A stretch of 8,664 bases of DNA. Source: Betaproteobacteria bacterium. Its GTDB lineage: Bacteria; Pseudomonadota; Gammaproteobacteria; Burkholderiales; Methylophilaceae. Positions 1 to 8,664 of the stretch are shown in pieces. The DNA is taken from positions 1 to 8,664 of the forward strand of contig RFPQ01000024.1 in NCBI GenBank assembly GCA_009926035.1, in the 5' to 3' direction. A model generated the notes under the pieces. The model saw nothing but the letters and a program-made list of their open reading frames with translations, ran no database searches and was not told the origin of the DNA. The position numbers and the translations under genes were made by a program. Numbering within the stretch: position 1 is the stretch's first letter; each line of letters begins with the position of its first letter.

Positions 1-453
1 CATTTTATTTATGCACCTTTAGGCATTCATGAATGGCGCAGCGTCCCTACTTCAGACATCAATACCACATTTGCACTTGCGATTGCAGTATGGATTCTTA
101 TGATTTATTTTGGCATTAAAGTAAAAGGCTTTGGTGGTTGGATTCACGAACTATTCACAGCACCCTTCGGCAGCAAAATTTGGGTATGGCCCGCAAACTT
201 TCTATTTAATATTATCGAATACATTTCTAAACCTTTATCTCACTCACTCCGACTTTTCGGAAATATGTACGCAGGCGAAGTGATTTTCTTGCTACTTGGT
301 TTACTTGCGTCAACGAGTGTGACAGGCATATTTTTTGGAGCATTATTGGGTGCAGGTTGGTCCATATTCCATATTCTAATTGTGGGGCTACAAGCATTTG
401 TCTTCATGATGTTAACGGTGGTGTATTTATCGATGGCGCATGAAGGCCATTAG
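1..453 (+). CDS. atpB: F1Fo ATP synthase subunit a, C-terminal part (5' truncated)
   Basis: Subunit a is the membrane stator protein that forms the two proton half-channels against the c-ring. The reading frame is open from base 1 and the true start lies upstream of the window, so only the last 150 residues are seen. The ATG at 100 is internal: the codons before it still read as subunit a (WRSVP followed by a hydrophobic segment). The diagnostic motif [11 protein letters not shown] is present. Its arginine (codon 250-252) corresponds to the essential E. coli Arg210, and its glutamate (277-279) corresponds to Glu219, with the same nine-residue spacing. [17 protein letters not shown] near the C-terminus matches the last transmembrane helix. 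Hydrophobic helices fall at about visible residues 21-40, 64-80, 90-115 and 120-145. It is the first visible gene of the operon, with atpE 40 bases downstream. Confidence 0.97.
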   Translation, partial: HFIYAPLGIHEWRSVPTSDINTTFALAIAVWILMIYFGIKVKGFGGWIHELFTAPFGSKIWVWPANFLFNIIEYISKPLSHSLRLFGNMYAGEVIFLLLGLLASTSVTGIFFGALLGAGWSIFHILIVGLQAFVFMMLTVVYLSMAHEGH

Positions 454-466
454 TTTTTTTATTTAA

Positions 467-769
<303 letters not shown>

Positions 770-781
770 TTGTTTAGGTTC

Positions 782-809
782 TTTTAACCGAACTTAGACA
801 GGAGCAAAA
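782..809 (+). promoter_or_regulatory. atpF translation initiation region with near copy of the atpE enhancer motif
   Basis: TTTTAACCGAAC at 782-793 matches the atpE upstream motif at 10 of 12 positions. It lies a similar distance ahead of a strong AGGAG Shine-Dalgarno (800-804) and the ATG at 810. It may act as a second translation enhancer, or the resemblance may reflect chance in T-rich leaders. The GGTT/AACC pair at 777-789 could form only a very small hairpin. Confidence 0.3.
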
Positions 810-1280
810 ATGAATATTAATTTTACGTTAATTGCCCAAGCGATTGCTTTTGCGATTCTCATTTGGTTTACAGTGAAGTACGTGTGGCCACCTCTTTTAA
901 GCGCGATTGAAACGCGTCAGAAAGAAATTGCCGACGGTTTAGCTGCAGCCCAAGAAGGTAAAGCATCATTAGAAGTTGCTGCAAAGAAAACAACACAACA
1001 ACTTAACGAAGCTAAACAGAAAGCATCTGAAATTATTTCTCAAGCTGAAAAAAGAGCGTCAGAAATTTTAGAAGAAGCAAAGCATCAAGCAAAAACTGAA
1101 GGCGATCGTATTATCTTAGGTGCGAAAGCAGAGATTGACCAAGAAGTGAATCGCGCAAAAGAATCTTTACGCGAACAAGTGTCAATACTTGCAATCGCAG
1201 GCGCTGAAAAAATCTTATCAAAAGAAATTGATAAGAAAGCCCATAGCGATATGTTAAGTAAATTAGCTAAAGAACTTTAG
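810..1280 (+). CDS. atpF: F1Fo ATP synthase subunit b (peripheral stalk)
   Basis: Subunit b anchors in the membrane and runs as a dimeric right-handed coiled coil up the side of F1, holding the stator through the delta subunit. The 156-residue length equals that of E. coli b. One N-terminal transmembrane helix (about 5-22) is followed by the family hallmark KYVWPPLL at 23-30 and RQKEIADGL at 36-44. A long charged Ala/Lys/Glu-rich helix runs from about 35 to 125. The C-terminal delta-binding part contains [11 protein letters not shown] at 126-136. No break or domain fusion is seen. The start is fixed by AGGAG at 800-804, five bases before the ATG. The stop codon overlaps the AGGA that serves atpH. 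Confidence 0.97.
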   Translation: MNINFTLIAQAIAFAILIWFTVKYVWPPLLSAIETRQKEIADGLAAAQEGKASLEVAAKKTTQQLNEAKQKASEIISQAEKRASEILEEAKHQAKTEGDRIILGAKAEIDQEVNRAKESLREQVSILAIAGAEKILSKEIDKKAHSDMLSKLAKEL

Positions 1281-1287
1281 GACCACC

Positions 1288-1824
1288 ATGGCAGAAATTT
1301 CAACAATCGCAAGACCTTATGCCGTTGCAGCATTTAATCTTGCTAAAGAAAAAAAATCCCTTTCCGAATGGTCTGAGATGTTGAAATTTTTAGCACAAGT
1401 GTCTTTAGATGAACGCATGCATGCATTCATTAATGATTCGAAAGTGTCTGATGACGATCGCGAAAAAGCACTTGTAAAAATCGCAGGAAAAAAACTTAAT
1501 CAATATGGTGAAAACCTGATTAAGCTTTTGATCGAATATAAAAGACTAAATGTATTACCAGAAATCAGTCAGCTTTTTGAAACATTAAAAGCGACAGATG
1601 AAGGTACGCTTGATGCAGAAATTATTGTCGCATCAAAACCGACAGATAAAGAAGTCGATACATTAGTAAAAAGTTTAGAAAAGAAATTTAATAAAAAAAT
1701 TGATGCAAAAGTAACGATTGATGAAGCAATCATTGGTGGTACTAAAGTGATTGTGGGTGACACCGTGATTGATGCTTCAGTTCGTGAGCAATTACAAAAT
1801 TTAGCCTACGCGTTGAAGTCGTAA
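1288..1824 (+). CDS. atpH: F1Fo ATP synthase subunit delta (OSCP-like)
   Basis: Delta sits on top of the alpha3beta3 head and links it to the b-subunit stalk. The 178-residue protein matches the usual family length of about 177. The N-terminal helical domain opens with the typical IARPYAVAAFNLAKE (residues 7-21). The C-terminal region carries the conserved IIGGTKVIVGDTVIDASVRE-type signature at about 148-167, near the end of the protein. The gene begins seven bases after the atpF stop, with AGGA at 1279-1282 overlapping that stop, so translation is probably coupled. A 64-codon antisense frame inside it is a shadow. Confidence 0.96.
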   Translation: MAEISTIARPYAVAAFNLAKEKKSLSEWSEMLKFLAQVSLDERMHAFINDSKVSDDDREKALVKIAGKKLNQYGENLIKLLIEYKRLNVLPEISQLFETLKATDEGTLDAEIIVASKPTDKEVDTLVKSLEKKFNKKIDAKVTIDEAIIGGTKVIVGDTVIDASVREQLQNLAYALKS

Positions 1825-1848
1825 GCTAATCATAATCAGGAGATAGTA

Positions 1849-3390
1849 ATGCAGTTATCAACATCAGAAATTAGTGAACTCATTAAAAGTCGATTAGAGA
1901 ACTTCTCGACAACCGCTGAGGCGAGAACACAAGGTACGGTGGTTTCAGTGACCGATGGTATTGTGCGTATTCACGGATTATCAAATGTGATGTCTGGTGA
2001 AATGATCGAATTTCCAGGAAACACATATGGACTTGCATTAAATCTTGAACGAGATTCAGTGGGTGCCGTAGTGTTAGGTGATTACGAACACATAACTGAA
2101 GGTGATGTATGTAAATGCACAGGCCGAATTTTAGAAGTGCCTGTTGGCCCAGAATTAATCGGCCGTGTCGTAAATGCGCTTGGTCAACCGATTGATGGCA
2201 AAGGCCCTGTTAAAACAAAACTTACAGATAAAATCGAAAAAGTTGCACCAGGTGTGATTGCTCGTAAATCTGTATCACAACCAGTTCAAACAGGTTTGAA
2301 ATCTGTGGATTCTATGGTGCCAGTCGGACGAGGCCAACGTGAATTGATTATTGGCGATCGTCAAACAGGTAAAACAGCGGTAGCAACTGATGCGATTATC
2401 AATCAAAAAGGTCAAAACATGACCTGTATCTATGTAGCGATTGGTCAAAAAGCATCAACGATCGCTAACGTAGTGAGAAAGCTCGAAGAGCATGGTGCAA
2501 TGGAATATACCATTGTCGTTGCAGCATCAGCATCAGACTCAGCAGCATTACAATTTCTAGCGCCTTATGCAGGTTGCACGATGGGCGAATATTTCCGTGA
2601 TCGTGGCGAAGATGCACTTATTATTTATGACGACTTAACAAAACAAGCGATTGCTTATCGTCAAATCTCATTACTCTTACGTCGTCCACCAGGTCGTGAA
2701 GCTTATCCAGGTGACGTGTTCTATATTCACTCACGTTTACTTGAGCGCGCAGCTCGTGTGAATGAAGAATATGTAGAAAAATTTACTAAAGGAAAAGTCA
2801 AAGGTAAAACAGGTTCATTGACTGCATTGCCGATTATTGAAACTGCAGCAGGTGACGTATCTGCATTCGTGCCGACAAACGTAATTTCGATTACTGACGG
2901 CCAGATATTCCTTGAAACAGACTTATTTAACGCAGGTATTCGTCCAGCGATTAACGCAGGTATTTCTGTATCTCGTGTAGGTGGTGCAGCTCAAACTAAA
3001 GTAATTAAAAAATTAGGTGGTGGTGTACGTTTAGCGCTCGCTCAATATCGTGAGTTAGCAGCATTCGCACAATTTGCATCTGATCTTGACGAAGCCACAC
3101 GTAAACAGCTTGATCGTGGCCGAATGTTTACTGAACTTATGAAGCAACCACAATATACACCTTTAAATGTTTCGCAAATGGCCGTGACTTTATTCGCAGC
3201 AAACAAAGGCTACTTTGATGACGTTCCAACAAACAAAGTGTTGGCATTTGAAAATGCATTGCATGGTTTCATGAATTCTAAATACAAAAAAATTATGCAA
3301 GACATAGAAAAAACAACTGACTTATCTGGCGACAATGAAAAAGCGCTTGAAAAAGCCATTGAAGATTTCAAATCAAGTAACGCTTACTAA
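1849..3390 (+). CDS. atpA: F1Fo ATP synthase subunit alpha
   Basis: Alpha alternates with beta in the F1 hexamer, carries the non-catalytic nucleotide sites and supplies the arginine finger to the catalytic sites. At 513 residues it has the same length as E. coli alpha. The N-terminal beta-barrel domain spans about 1-95. The nucleotide-binding domain holds Walker A GDRQTGKT at 169-176, exactly the E. coli position, and the Walker B region ALIIYDDL at 256-263. The arginine finger is Arg376 in [10 protein letters not shown]. The C-terminal helical domain follows from about 380. An AGGAG Shine-Dalgarno at 1838-1842 supports the start. The gene is intact and highly conserved, which makes the break in its neighbour atpG stand out. 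Confidence 0.98.
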   Translation: MQLSTSEISELIKSRLENFSTTAEARTQGTVVSVTDGIVRIHGLSNVMSGEMIEFPGNTYGLALNLERDSVGAVVLGDYEHITEGDVCKCTGRILEVPVGPELIGRVVNALGQPIDGKGPVKTKLTDKIEKVAPGVIARKSVSQPVQTGLKSVDSMVPVGRGQRELIIGDRQTGKTAVATDAIINQKGQNMTCIYVAIGQKASTIANVVRKLEEHGAMEYTIVVAASASDSAALQFLAPYAGCTMGEYFRDRGEDALIIYDDLTKQAIAYRQISLLLRRPPGREAYPGDVFYIHSRLLERAARVNEEYVEKFTKGKVKGKTGSLTALPIIETAAGDVSAFVPTNVISITDGQIFLETDLFNAGIRPAINAGISVSRVGGAAQTKVIKKLGGGVRLALAQYRELAAFAQFASDLDEATRKQLDRGRMFTELMKQPQYTPLNVSQMAVTLFAANKGYFDDVPTNKVLAFENALHGFMNSKYKKIMQDIEKTTDLSGDNEKALEKAIEDFKSSNAY

Positions 3391-3404
3391 TATAAAGAGT
3401 CATT

Positions 3405-4254
3405 ATGGCCGGTAGTAAAGAAATCAGAACCAAGATCAAGAGTGTAGAAAATACACGAAAGATCACCAAAGCGATGGAGATGGTCGCAAGCGCAAGAGCG
3501 TATGCGTCAAGCTCGACCTTATGCTGAAAAAATTAGAAATGTAGCAGCGCATTTATCATATGCAAAATCTGAATATAAACATCCATTCCTCGTGAAAAAA
3601 GATCAAATTAAAAATATTGGTTTGATTGTGGTGACTTCAGATAAAGGTTTATGCGGTGGTCTTAATACCAATGTATTAAGAATGTCTGTTAATCAAATGA
3701 AAGAATGGGAATCACAAGGCAAAAATGTACACGTCAGTGCTCTAGGTAACAAAGGCTTAGGTTTCATGACGCGTATTAGTGCGAATGTGAAATCACATAT
3801 CACAGGTTTGGGCGATACACCGCAAGTTGAAAAATTAATTGGTGCGATTAAGGTGATGCTTGATGCTTATGTAAATGGCGAAGTAGATCAGCTTTTTATT
3901 TGTTATACCAAATTTATTAATACGATGAAGCAAGAACCTGTGGTAGATCAATTGTTACCACTTTCAGGCGATAAAATCGGAAGTCCAGAAGGTCCATGGG
4001 ATTATATCTATGAACCAGATGCACAAAGTGTAATCGATCAATTATTGACGCGTTATATCGAGTCATTGATTTATCACGGCGTCACAGAAAATATGGCATC
4101 AGAGCAATCTGCACGTATGGTTGCGATGAAATCAGCTTCAGATAATGCGAAGAATGTGATTGGCGAATTGAAATTGATTTATAACAAAGCACGTCAAGCG
4201 GCAATTACAAAAGAAATTTCAGAAATTGTGGGTGGTGCAGCTGCGGTTGCATAA
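3405..4254 (+). pseudogene. atpG: F1Fo ATP synthase subunit gamma, frameshifted near the N-terminus
   Basis: Gamma is the central rotor shaft of F1. The expected start at 3405 has a Shine-Dalgarno (AAAGAG, 3394-3399) and encodes [20 protein letters not shown] and then TKAMEMVAS, a textbook gamma N-terminus. This frame stops at 3525-3527 after 40 codons. The rest of gamma continues in the next frame: [17 protein letters not shown] from 3490, [10 protein letters not shown], and the conserved C-terminus ending [20 protein letters not shown]. Compared from memory with E. coli gamma (287 residues), about 17 bases covering the usual SKMR segment are missing around 3489-3493. Restoring 17 bases would give 288 residues. 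The ATG at 3502 leaves a 250-residue product without the N-terminal shaft helix, and its nearest purine stretch (AAGAG, 3494-3498) is only three bases away. Either an assembly error or a real recent mutation is possible; downstream sequence shows no decay. Confidence 0.9.
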
Positions 4255-4273
4255 CGTTGAATTAATTATTTAG

Positions 4274-5719
<1,446 letters not shown>

Positions 5720-5737
5720 TAATTAGGTAAAAACGAC

Positions 5738-6160
5738 ATGGTGTCCACAGTTCATATTGATGTAGTAAGTGCAGAAGAATCTATCTTTTCAGGTGAAGCA
5801 GAGTTCGTGGCAGCACCTGCACAAATGGGCGAAGTAGGTATTTATCCGCACCATGCACCTATGATTACATCGATTAAACCTGGTGCGCTTCGTATTAAAT
5901 TAGCAGATAAAAATGAAGAGCATCTCATTTATATTTCAGGTGGTATTTTAGAAGTGCAACCCGGTGTCGTAACTGTTTTAGCAGATACAGCCATTCGCGG
6001 CCATGATCTTGATGAAGCGCAAGCGAATGCGGCTAAAAAAGCGGCTGAAGAAGCTATGAAGAATCGTGCTTCGGATGTGGATTATGCAAAAGCCCAAGCT
6101 GAATTAGCGGAAGCGATTGCACAAATTCAAGCGATTCAAAAACTCCGTCAAAAACACTAA
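5738..6160 (+). CDS. atpC: F1Fo ATP synthase subunit epsilon
   Basis: Epsilon binds the foot of gamma and the c-ring and can inhibit ATP hydrolysis through its C-terminal helices. The 140 residues match the family length (E. coli 139). The N-terminal beta-sandwich contains [13 protein letters not shown] (8-20), GIYPHHAPM (34-42), [10 protein letters not shown] (67-76) and [12 protein letters not shown] (83-94). An alanine-rich helical hairpin occupies about 90-138. It starts 18 bases after atpD with a modest AGGT site at 5725-5728. It is the last gene of the atp unit, followed directly by an intrinsic terminator. Confidence 0.97.
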   Translation: MVSTVHIDVVSAEESIFSGEAEFVAAPAQMGEVGIYPHHAPMITSIKPGALRIKLADKNEEHLIYISGGILEVQPGVVTVLADTAIRGHDLDEAQANAAKKAAEEAMKNRASDVDYAKAQAELAEAIAQIQAIQKLRQKH

Positions 6161-6183
6161 TCTTCAATACTTGCAAAATTATT

Positions 6184-6210
6184 AAAAGCAGCTTAAAAGC
6201 TGCTTTTTTT
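6184..6210 (+). terminator. Intrinsic (rho-independent) terminator after atpC
   Basis: The left arm AAAAGCAGCT (6184-6193), loop TAAA (6194-6197) and right arm AGCTGCTTTT (6198-6207) form a perfect 10-bp stem. The core is GCAGC/GCTGC and an uninterrupted run of T follows to 6210. It lies 24 bases after the atpC stop and 39 bases before glmU. It should end most atp transcripts and separate glmUS from the ATP synthase genes, although read-through could still feed them. The A/T-rich outer stem also gives some activity in reverse, but no reverse-strand gene is present. Confidence 0.88.
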
Positions 6211-6248
6211 ATGTCATGTGATAACAAATAGGCGATAAAATAGCGAAA

Positions 6249-7604
6249 ATGTCATTATCTATTGTGATTTTAGCTGCAGGAAAAGGAACGCGCATGCGTT
6301 CTGATTTGCCTAAAGTTTTGCAACCACTCGCTCATAAACCGCTTTTAGGTTATGTCATTGATGCCTCCATGTCAGTTAATCCAAACCAACTTGTAGTAGT
6401 TTACGGCTATGGAGGCGATCTTGTTAAGAAATCATTTCCATCAGAACATATTCAATGGGTAGAACAAAAAGAACAATTAGGTACAGGCCATGCCGTTCAA
6501 CAAGCGATCCCTTTAATCAAAGATGAGGGTTGCACACTCATTCTTTATGGCGATGTACCACTGATTGATCAAGAAACGATTCAACGTTTAATTAAAAAAG
6601 GCCAAAAAAATTTGGTCGTTTTAACTTATCTAAAAGAAAATCCAAAAGGTTATGGCAGGATCGTAAGAAAAGATGACCGTATACAAAAAATTGTAGAAGA
6701 AAAAGACTGTGATGCTTCACAAAAAAATATTAAAGAAATTAATACAGGCATCATGTGTGCCCCGAATCATCTTTTAAAAAATTGGCTCACAAGACTCAAT
6801 AATCAGAATGTACAAAAAGAATATTATTTAACAGATATTGTAGGGTTATCAATTGAAGATAACATTGAAGTATTAAGTGAATCTGCGGATAATGAAGTAT
6901 CTATTACTGGCATTAATTCTAAATTTGAATTAGCAACTATGGAAAGAAACTATCAACTTATGACAGCAAAAAAATTGATGGAAGAAGGGGTCACTATTAT
7001 TGATCCGAGTCGCATTGATATTCGAGGTGAAGTCACTGCAGGTCAAGATGTCTTGATTGATGTAGGTTGTATTTTTGAAGGCAAAGTTATTTTAGGCAAT
7101 CATGTAAAGATTGCTGCTTACTCACATGTTAAAGATAGCATTATAGGCGATCATACCTCGATCGAACCTTATTCACATATTGTGCAAAGTGTCATTGGCG
7201 AAAATTGTCGTGTTGGACCTTTTGCCAGATTAAGACCCGGTACAAAACTTCAAAATAAAGTGCACATTGGAAACTTTGTTGAAATTAAAAATAGTGAAGT
7301 GAATAATGAAACAAATATAAATCACTTGAGTTATGTTGGAGATAGTCTGGTTGGTAAATCAGTTAATATAGGCGCTGGTACGATTACCTGTAATTATGAT
7401 GGCGCTAATAAACACCCGACTACAATTGAAGATGACGTGTTTATAGGATCAAACACAGCATTAGTAGCGCCTATTAAAATTGGTAAGGGAGCGACTATCG
7501 CCGCAGGATCTACTATCACTAAAGATGCACCACCGGGAGAACTCACGGTGTCTCGATCAAAACAAACCAGTATCTCTGGCTGGACTAAACCTACAAAAAA
7601 ATAA
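6249..7604 (+). CDS. glmU: Bifunctional GlmU: GlcN-1-P acetyltransferase / GlcNAc-1-P uridylyltransferase
   Basis: GlmU acetylates glucosamine-1-phosphate and then transfers UMP from UTP to give UDP-GlcNAc, the precursor of peptidoglycan and lipid A, in the cytoplasm. At 451 residues it is close to E. coli GlmU (456). The N-terminal uridylyltransferase domain shows LAAGKGTRM (8-16), then PKVL (21-24), QLGTGHAV (76-83) and LYGDVPL with metal-binding Asp102. A hexapeptide-repeat left-handed beta-helix runs from about 250 to 425. The acetyltransferase site includes His359 in INHLSYVGD and [16 protein letters not shown] (373-388). The ribosome site is weak (AGG at 6230-6232 or AGCGA at 6242-6246), but the start fits the family N-terminus. 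It is paired with glmS, 13 bases downstream. Confidence 0.97.
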   Translation: MSLSIVILAAGKGTRMRSDLPKVLQPLAHKPLLGYVIDASMSVNPNQLVVVYGYGGDLVKKSFPSEHIQWVEQKEQLGTGHAVQQAIPLIKDEGCTLILYGDVPLIDQETIQRLIKKGQKNLVVLTYLKENPKGYGRIVRKDDRIQKIVEEKDCDASQKNIKEINTGIMCAPNHLLKNWLTRLNNQNVQKEYYLTDIVGLSIEDNIEVLSESADNEVSITGINSKFELATMERNYQLMTAKKLMEEGVTIIDPSRIDIRGEVTAGQDVLIDVGCIFEGKVILGNHVKIAAYSHVKDSIIGDHTSIEPYSHIVQSVIGENCRVGPFARLRPGTKLQNKVHIGNFVEIKNSEVNNETNINHLSYVGDSLVGKSVNIGAGTITCNYDGANKHPTTIEDDVFIGSNTALVAPIKIGKGATIAAGSTITKDAPPGELTVSRSKQTSISGWTKPTKK

Positions 7605-7617
7605 AGAGAATTTATAT

Positions 7618-8664
7618 ATGTGCGGCATTGTAGGTGCAATTTCAAATCAAAATATCGTTCCACATTTAATCGAAGGATTAAGTCGTCTCGAATATCGAGG
7701 TTATGACTCATCCGGAATTGCGGTTCTTCGAAAGGGTATTGAACGTCTTCGCTCAGTAGGCCGTGTGGCTGAGATTGAAACGATGGTGAAAGATCAAAAT
7801 CTAGAAGGATTCCTAGGTATTGGCCATACGAGATGGGCAACACATGGCGGAGTCACAGAATTGAATGCGCATCCTCATATTTCACAAGGTGAAATCGCGG
7901 TTGTACATAATGGCATTATTGAAAATTATGAAGAAGAGCGAGAGCGTCTTAAAAAATTAGGCTATGAATTTGAATCACAAACAGATACTGAAGTCATCGC
8001 ACATCTCGTTCATTACTTTATAAAACATCACAATAAATCACTCTTAGAAGCAGTCCAAATGTTAGGTGAAGAATTAAGTGGTGCATTTGCAATTGCCATG
8101 ATCTCTCTTAAAAATCCTGATGAAATGATTTGCGCTCGGTTAGGCTGCCCGCTCATTATTGGCCTTGGCGATACGCAAAATTTTATTGCATCTGATATTT
8201 CAGCACTTTTAGCTGTCACCAAAAAATTTATATATCTGGAAGATGGTGATGTCGTACAAATAAAAAAAGATGGCATTCAAATTTTCGATAAAGATAAAAA
8301 AACGATTACGCGTAAAACACATATCAGTGATGTGACCCTATCTTCCATGGAGTTAGGGCCTTACGACCACTTCATGCAAAAAGAAATTTATGAACAGCCT
8401 CGAGCTTTAACAGACACGATTGAAGCCATTATTGATGCAGGTCATTTTGATGTAAGCCTATTTGGAAAAAATGCCCAAGAACATTTTTCTAAAATGGATA
8501 GTATTTTAATTTTAGCAGCAGGCACAAGTTATTACGCAGGGGTCACTGCAAAATATTGGTTAGAAAGTATTGCAAAAATACCAACGACGGTTGAAATTTC
8601 AAGTGAATATCGATATCGAGACTCAGTTCCTAATCCAAATCAATTAATTCTAACCATCTCTCAG
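7618..8664 (+). CDS. glmS: Glutamine-fructose-6-phosphate aminotransferase (isomerising), 3' truncated
   Basis: GlmS uses glutamine nitrogen to convert fructose-6-phosphate to glucosamine-6-phosphate, the first step of amino-sugar synthesis. The frame is open for 349 codons to the window end, out of about 610 expected. It begins MCGIVGAIS, so Cys2 becomes the N-terminal nucleophile of the class II glutaminase domain (about 2-240). That domain shows [12 protein letters not shown] (24-35), GHTRWATHG (69-77), [10 protein letters not shown] (95-104) and TDTEV (122-126). The linker has MQKEIYEQP (253-261). The first sugar isomerase (SIS) domain begins with [11 protein letters not shown] (298-308), and the window stops at LTISQ, just before the expected SGE motif. 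The E. coli enzyme has Cys in ACGTS; here it is Ala301. An AAAGAGA site at 7603-7609 supports the start. No leader long enough for a glmS ribozyme exists. Confidence 0.96.
   Translation, partial: MCGIVGAISNQNIVPHLIEGLSRLEYRGYDSSGIAVLRKGIERLRSVGRVAEIETMVKDQNLEGFLGIGHTRWATHGGVTELNAHPHISQGEIAVVHNGIIENYEEERERLKKLGYEFESQTDTEVIAHLVHYFIKHHNKSLLEAVQMLGEELSGAFAIAMISLKNPDEMICARLGCPLIIGLGDTQNFIASDISALLAVTKKFIYLEDGDVVQIKKDGIQIFDKDKKTITRKTHISDVTLSSMELGPYDHFMQKEIYEQPRALTDTIEAIIDAGHFDVSLFGKNAQEHFSKMDSILILAAGTSYYAGVTAKYWLESIAKIPTTVEISSEYRYRDSVPNPNQLILTISQ

Noticed and set aside
1569..1763. Reverse-strand open frame within atpH
   Set aside because: It is antisense to a well-conserved delta subunit, shows no recognisable domain, and has the low-complexity Ser/Val/Thr composition typical of shadow frames.
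3448..3527. Programmed +1 ribosomal frameshift to restore gamma
   Set aside because: No known +1 signal (such as the prfB-type CUU-stop with upstream Shine-Dalgarno) or slippery run is present, and the product would still lack about six helix residues. No precedent in atpG is known to me.
7605..7617. glmS ribozyme or riboswitch ahead of glmS
   Set aside because: Only 13 bases separate glmU and glmS, far too few for a glmS ribozyme, which is in any case a Gram-positive element.
7394..7843. 149-codon reverse-strand frame spanning the glmU-glmS junction
   Set aside because: It overlaps the conserved ends of two certain genes and shows no recognisable domain; an artefact of the codon pattern on the other strand.
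8028..8276. Reverse-strand open frame within glmS
   Set aside because: Antisense to the continuous GlmS glutaminase domain, with no recognisable motif.

Overview
The window is an AT-rich stretch in which every gene lies on the + strand. It carries a near-complete F1Fo ATP synthase operon followed by the amino-sugar genes glmU and glmS. The order atpB-E-F-H-A-G-D-C-glmU-glmS is the classic gammaproteobacterial arrangement, and the proteins resemble gammaproteobacterial homologues throughout. Low GC (roughly 40% by eye) and the N-terminal style of subunit c suggest a Legionellales/Coxiella-like lineage. That placement is a weak inference from memory, not a search result.

Layout: 1-453 is the C-terminal part of subunit a (atpB, cut by the window start). 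Then come subunit c (494-769), b (810-1280), delta (1288-1824), alpha (1849-3390), gamma (3405-4254, broken by a frameshift), beta (4292-5719) and epsilon (5738-6160). Gaps are 7 to 40 bases, as expected of one transcript. A good intrinsic terminator at 6184-6210 ends the atp unit. glmU (6249-7604) and glmS (7618 to the window end, cut off) follow as a second pair. There is no gene-free stretch longer than 88 bases.

Together the atp genes build the membrane Fo proton channel (a, b, c) and the F1 catalytic head (alpha, beta, gamma, delta, epsilon). GlmS makes glucosamine-6-phosphate and GlmU makes UDP-GlcNAc, the precursor of peptidoglycan and lipopolysaccharide. The isomerisation between them (GlmM) is not encoded here.

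The one real surprise is atpG. A normal gamma start and N-terminal helix at 3405 are out of frame with the rest of the protein. The pattern fits a loss of about 17 bases around 3489-3493. This is either an assembly or sequencing artefact or a genuine, very recent lesion. A second point is a 12-base motif ahead of atpE that matches, from memory, the known E. coli atpE translation enhancer, with a near copy ahead of atpF. I found no undescribed biological system here.
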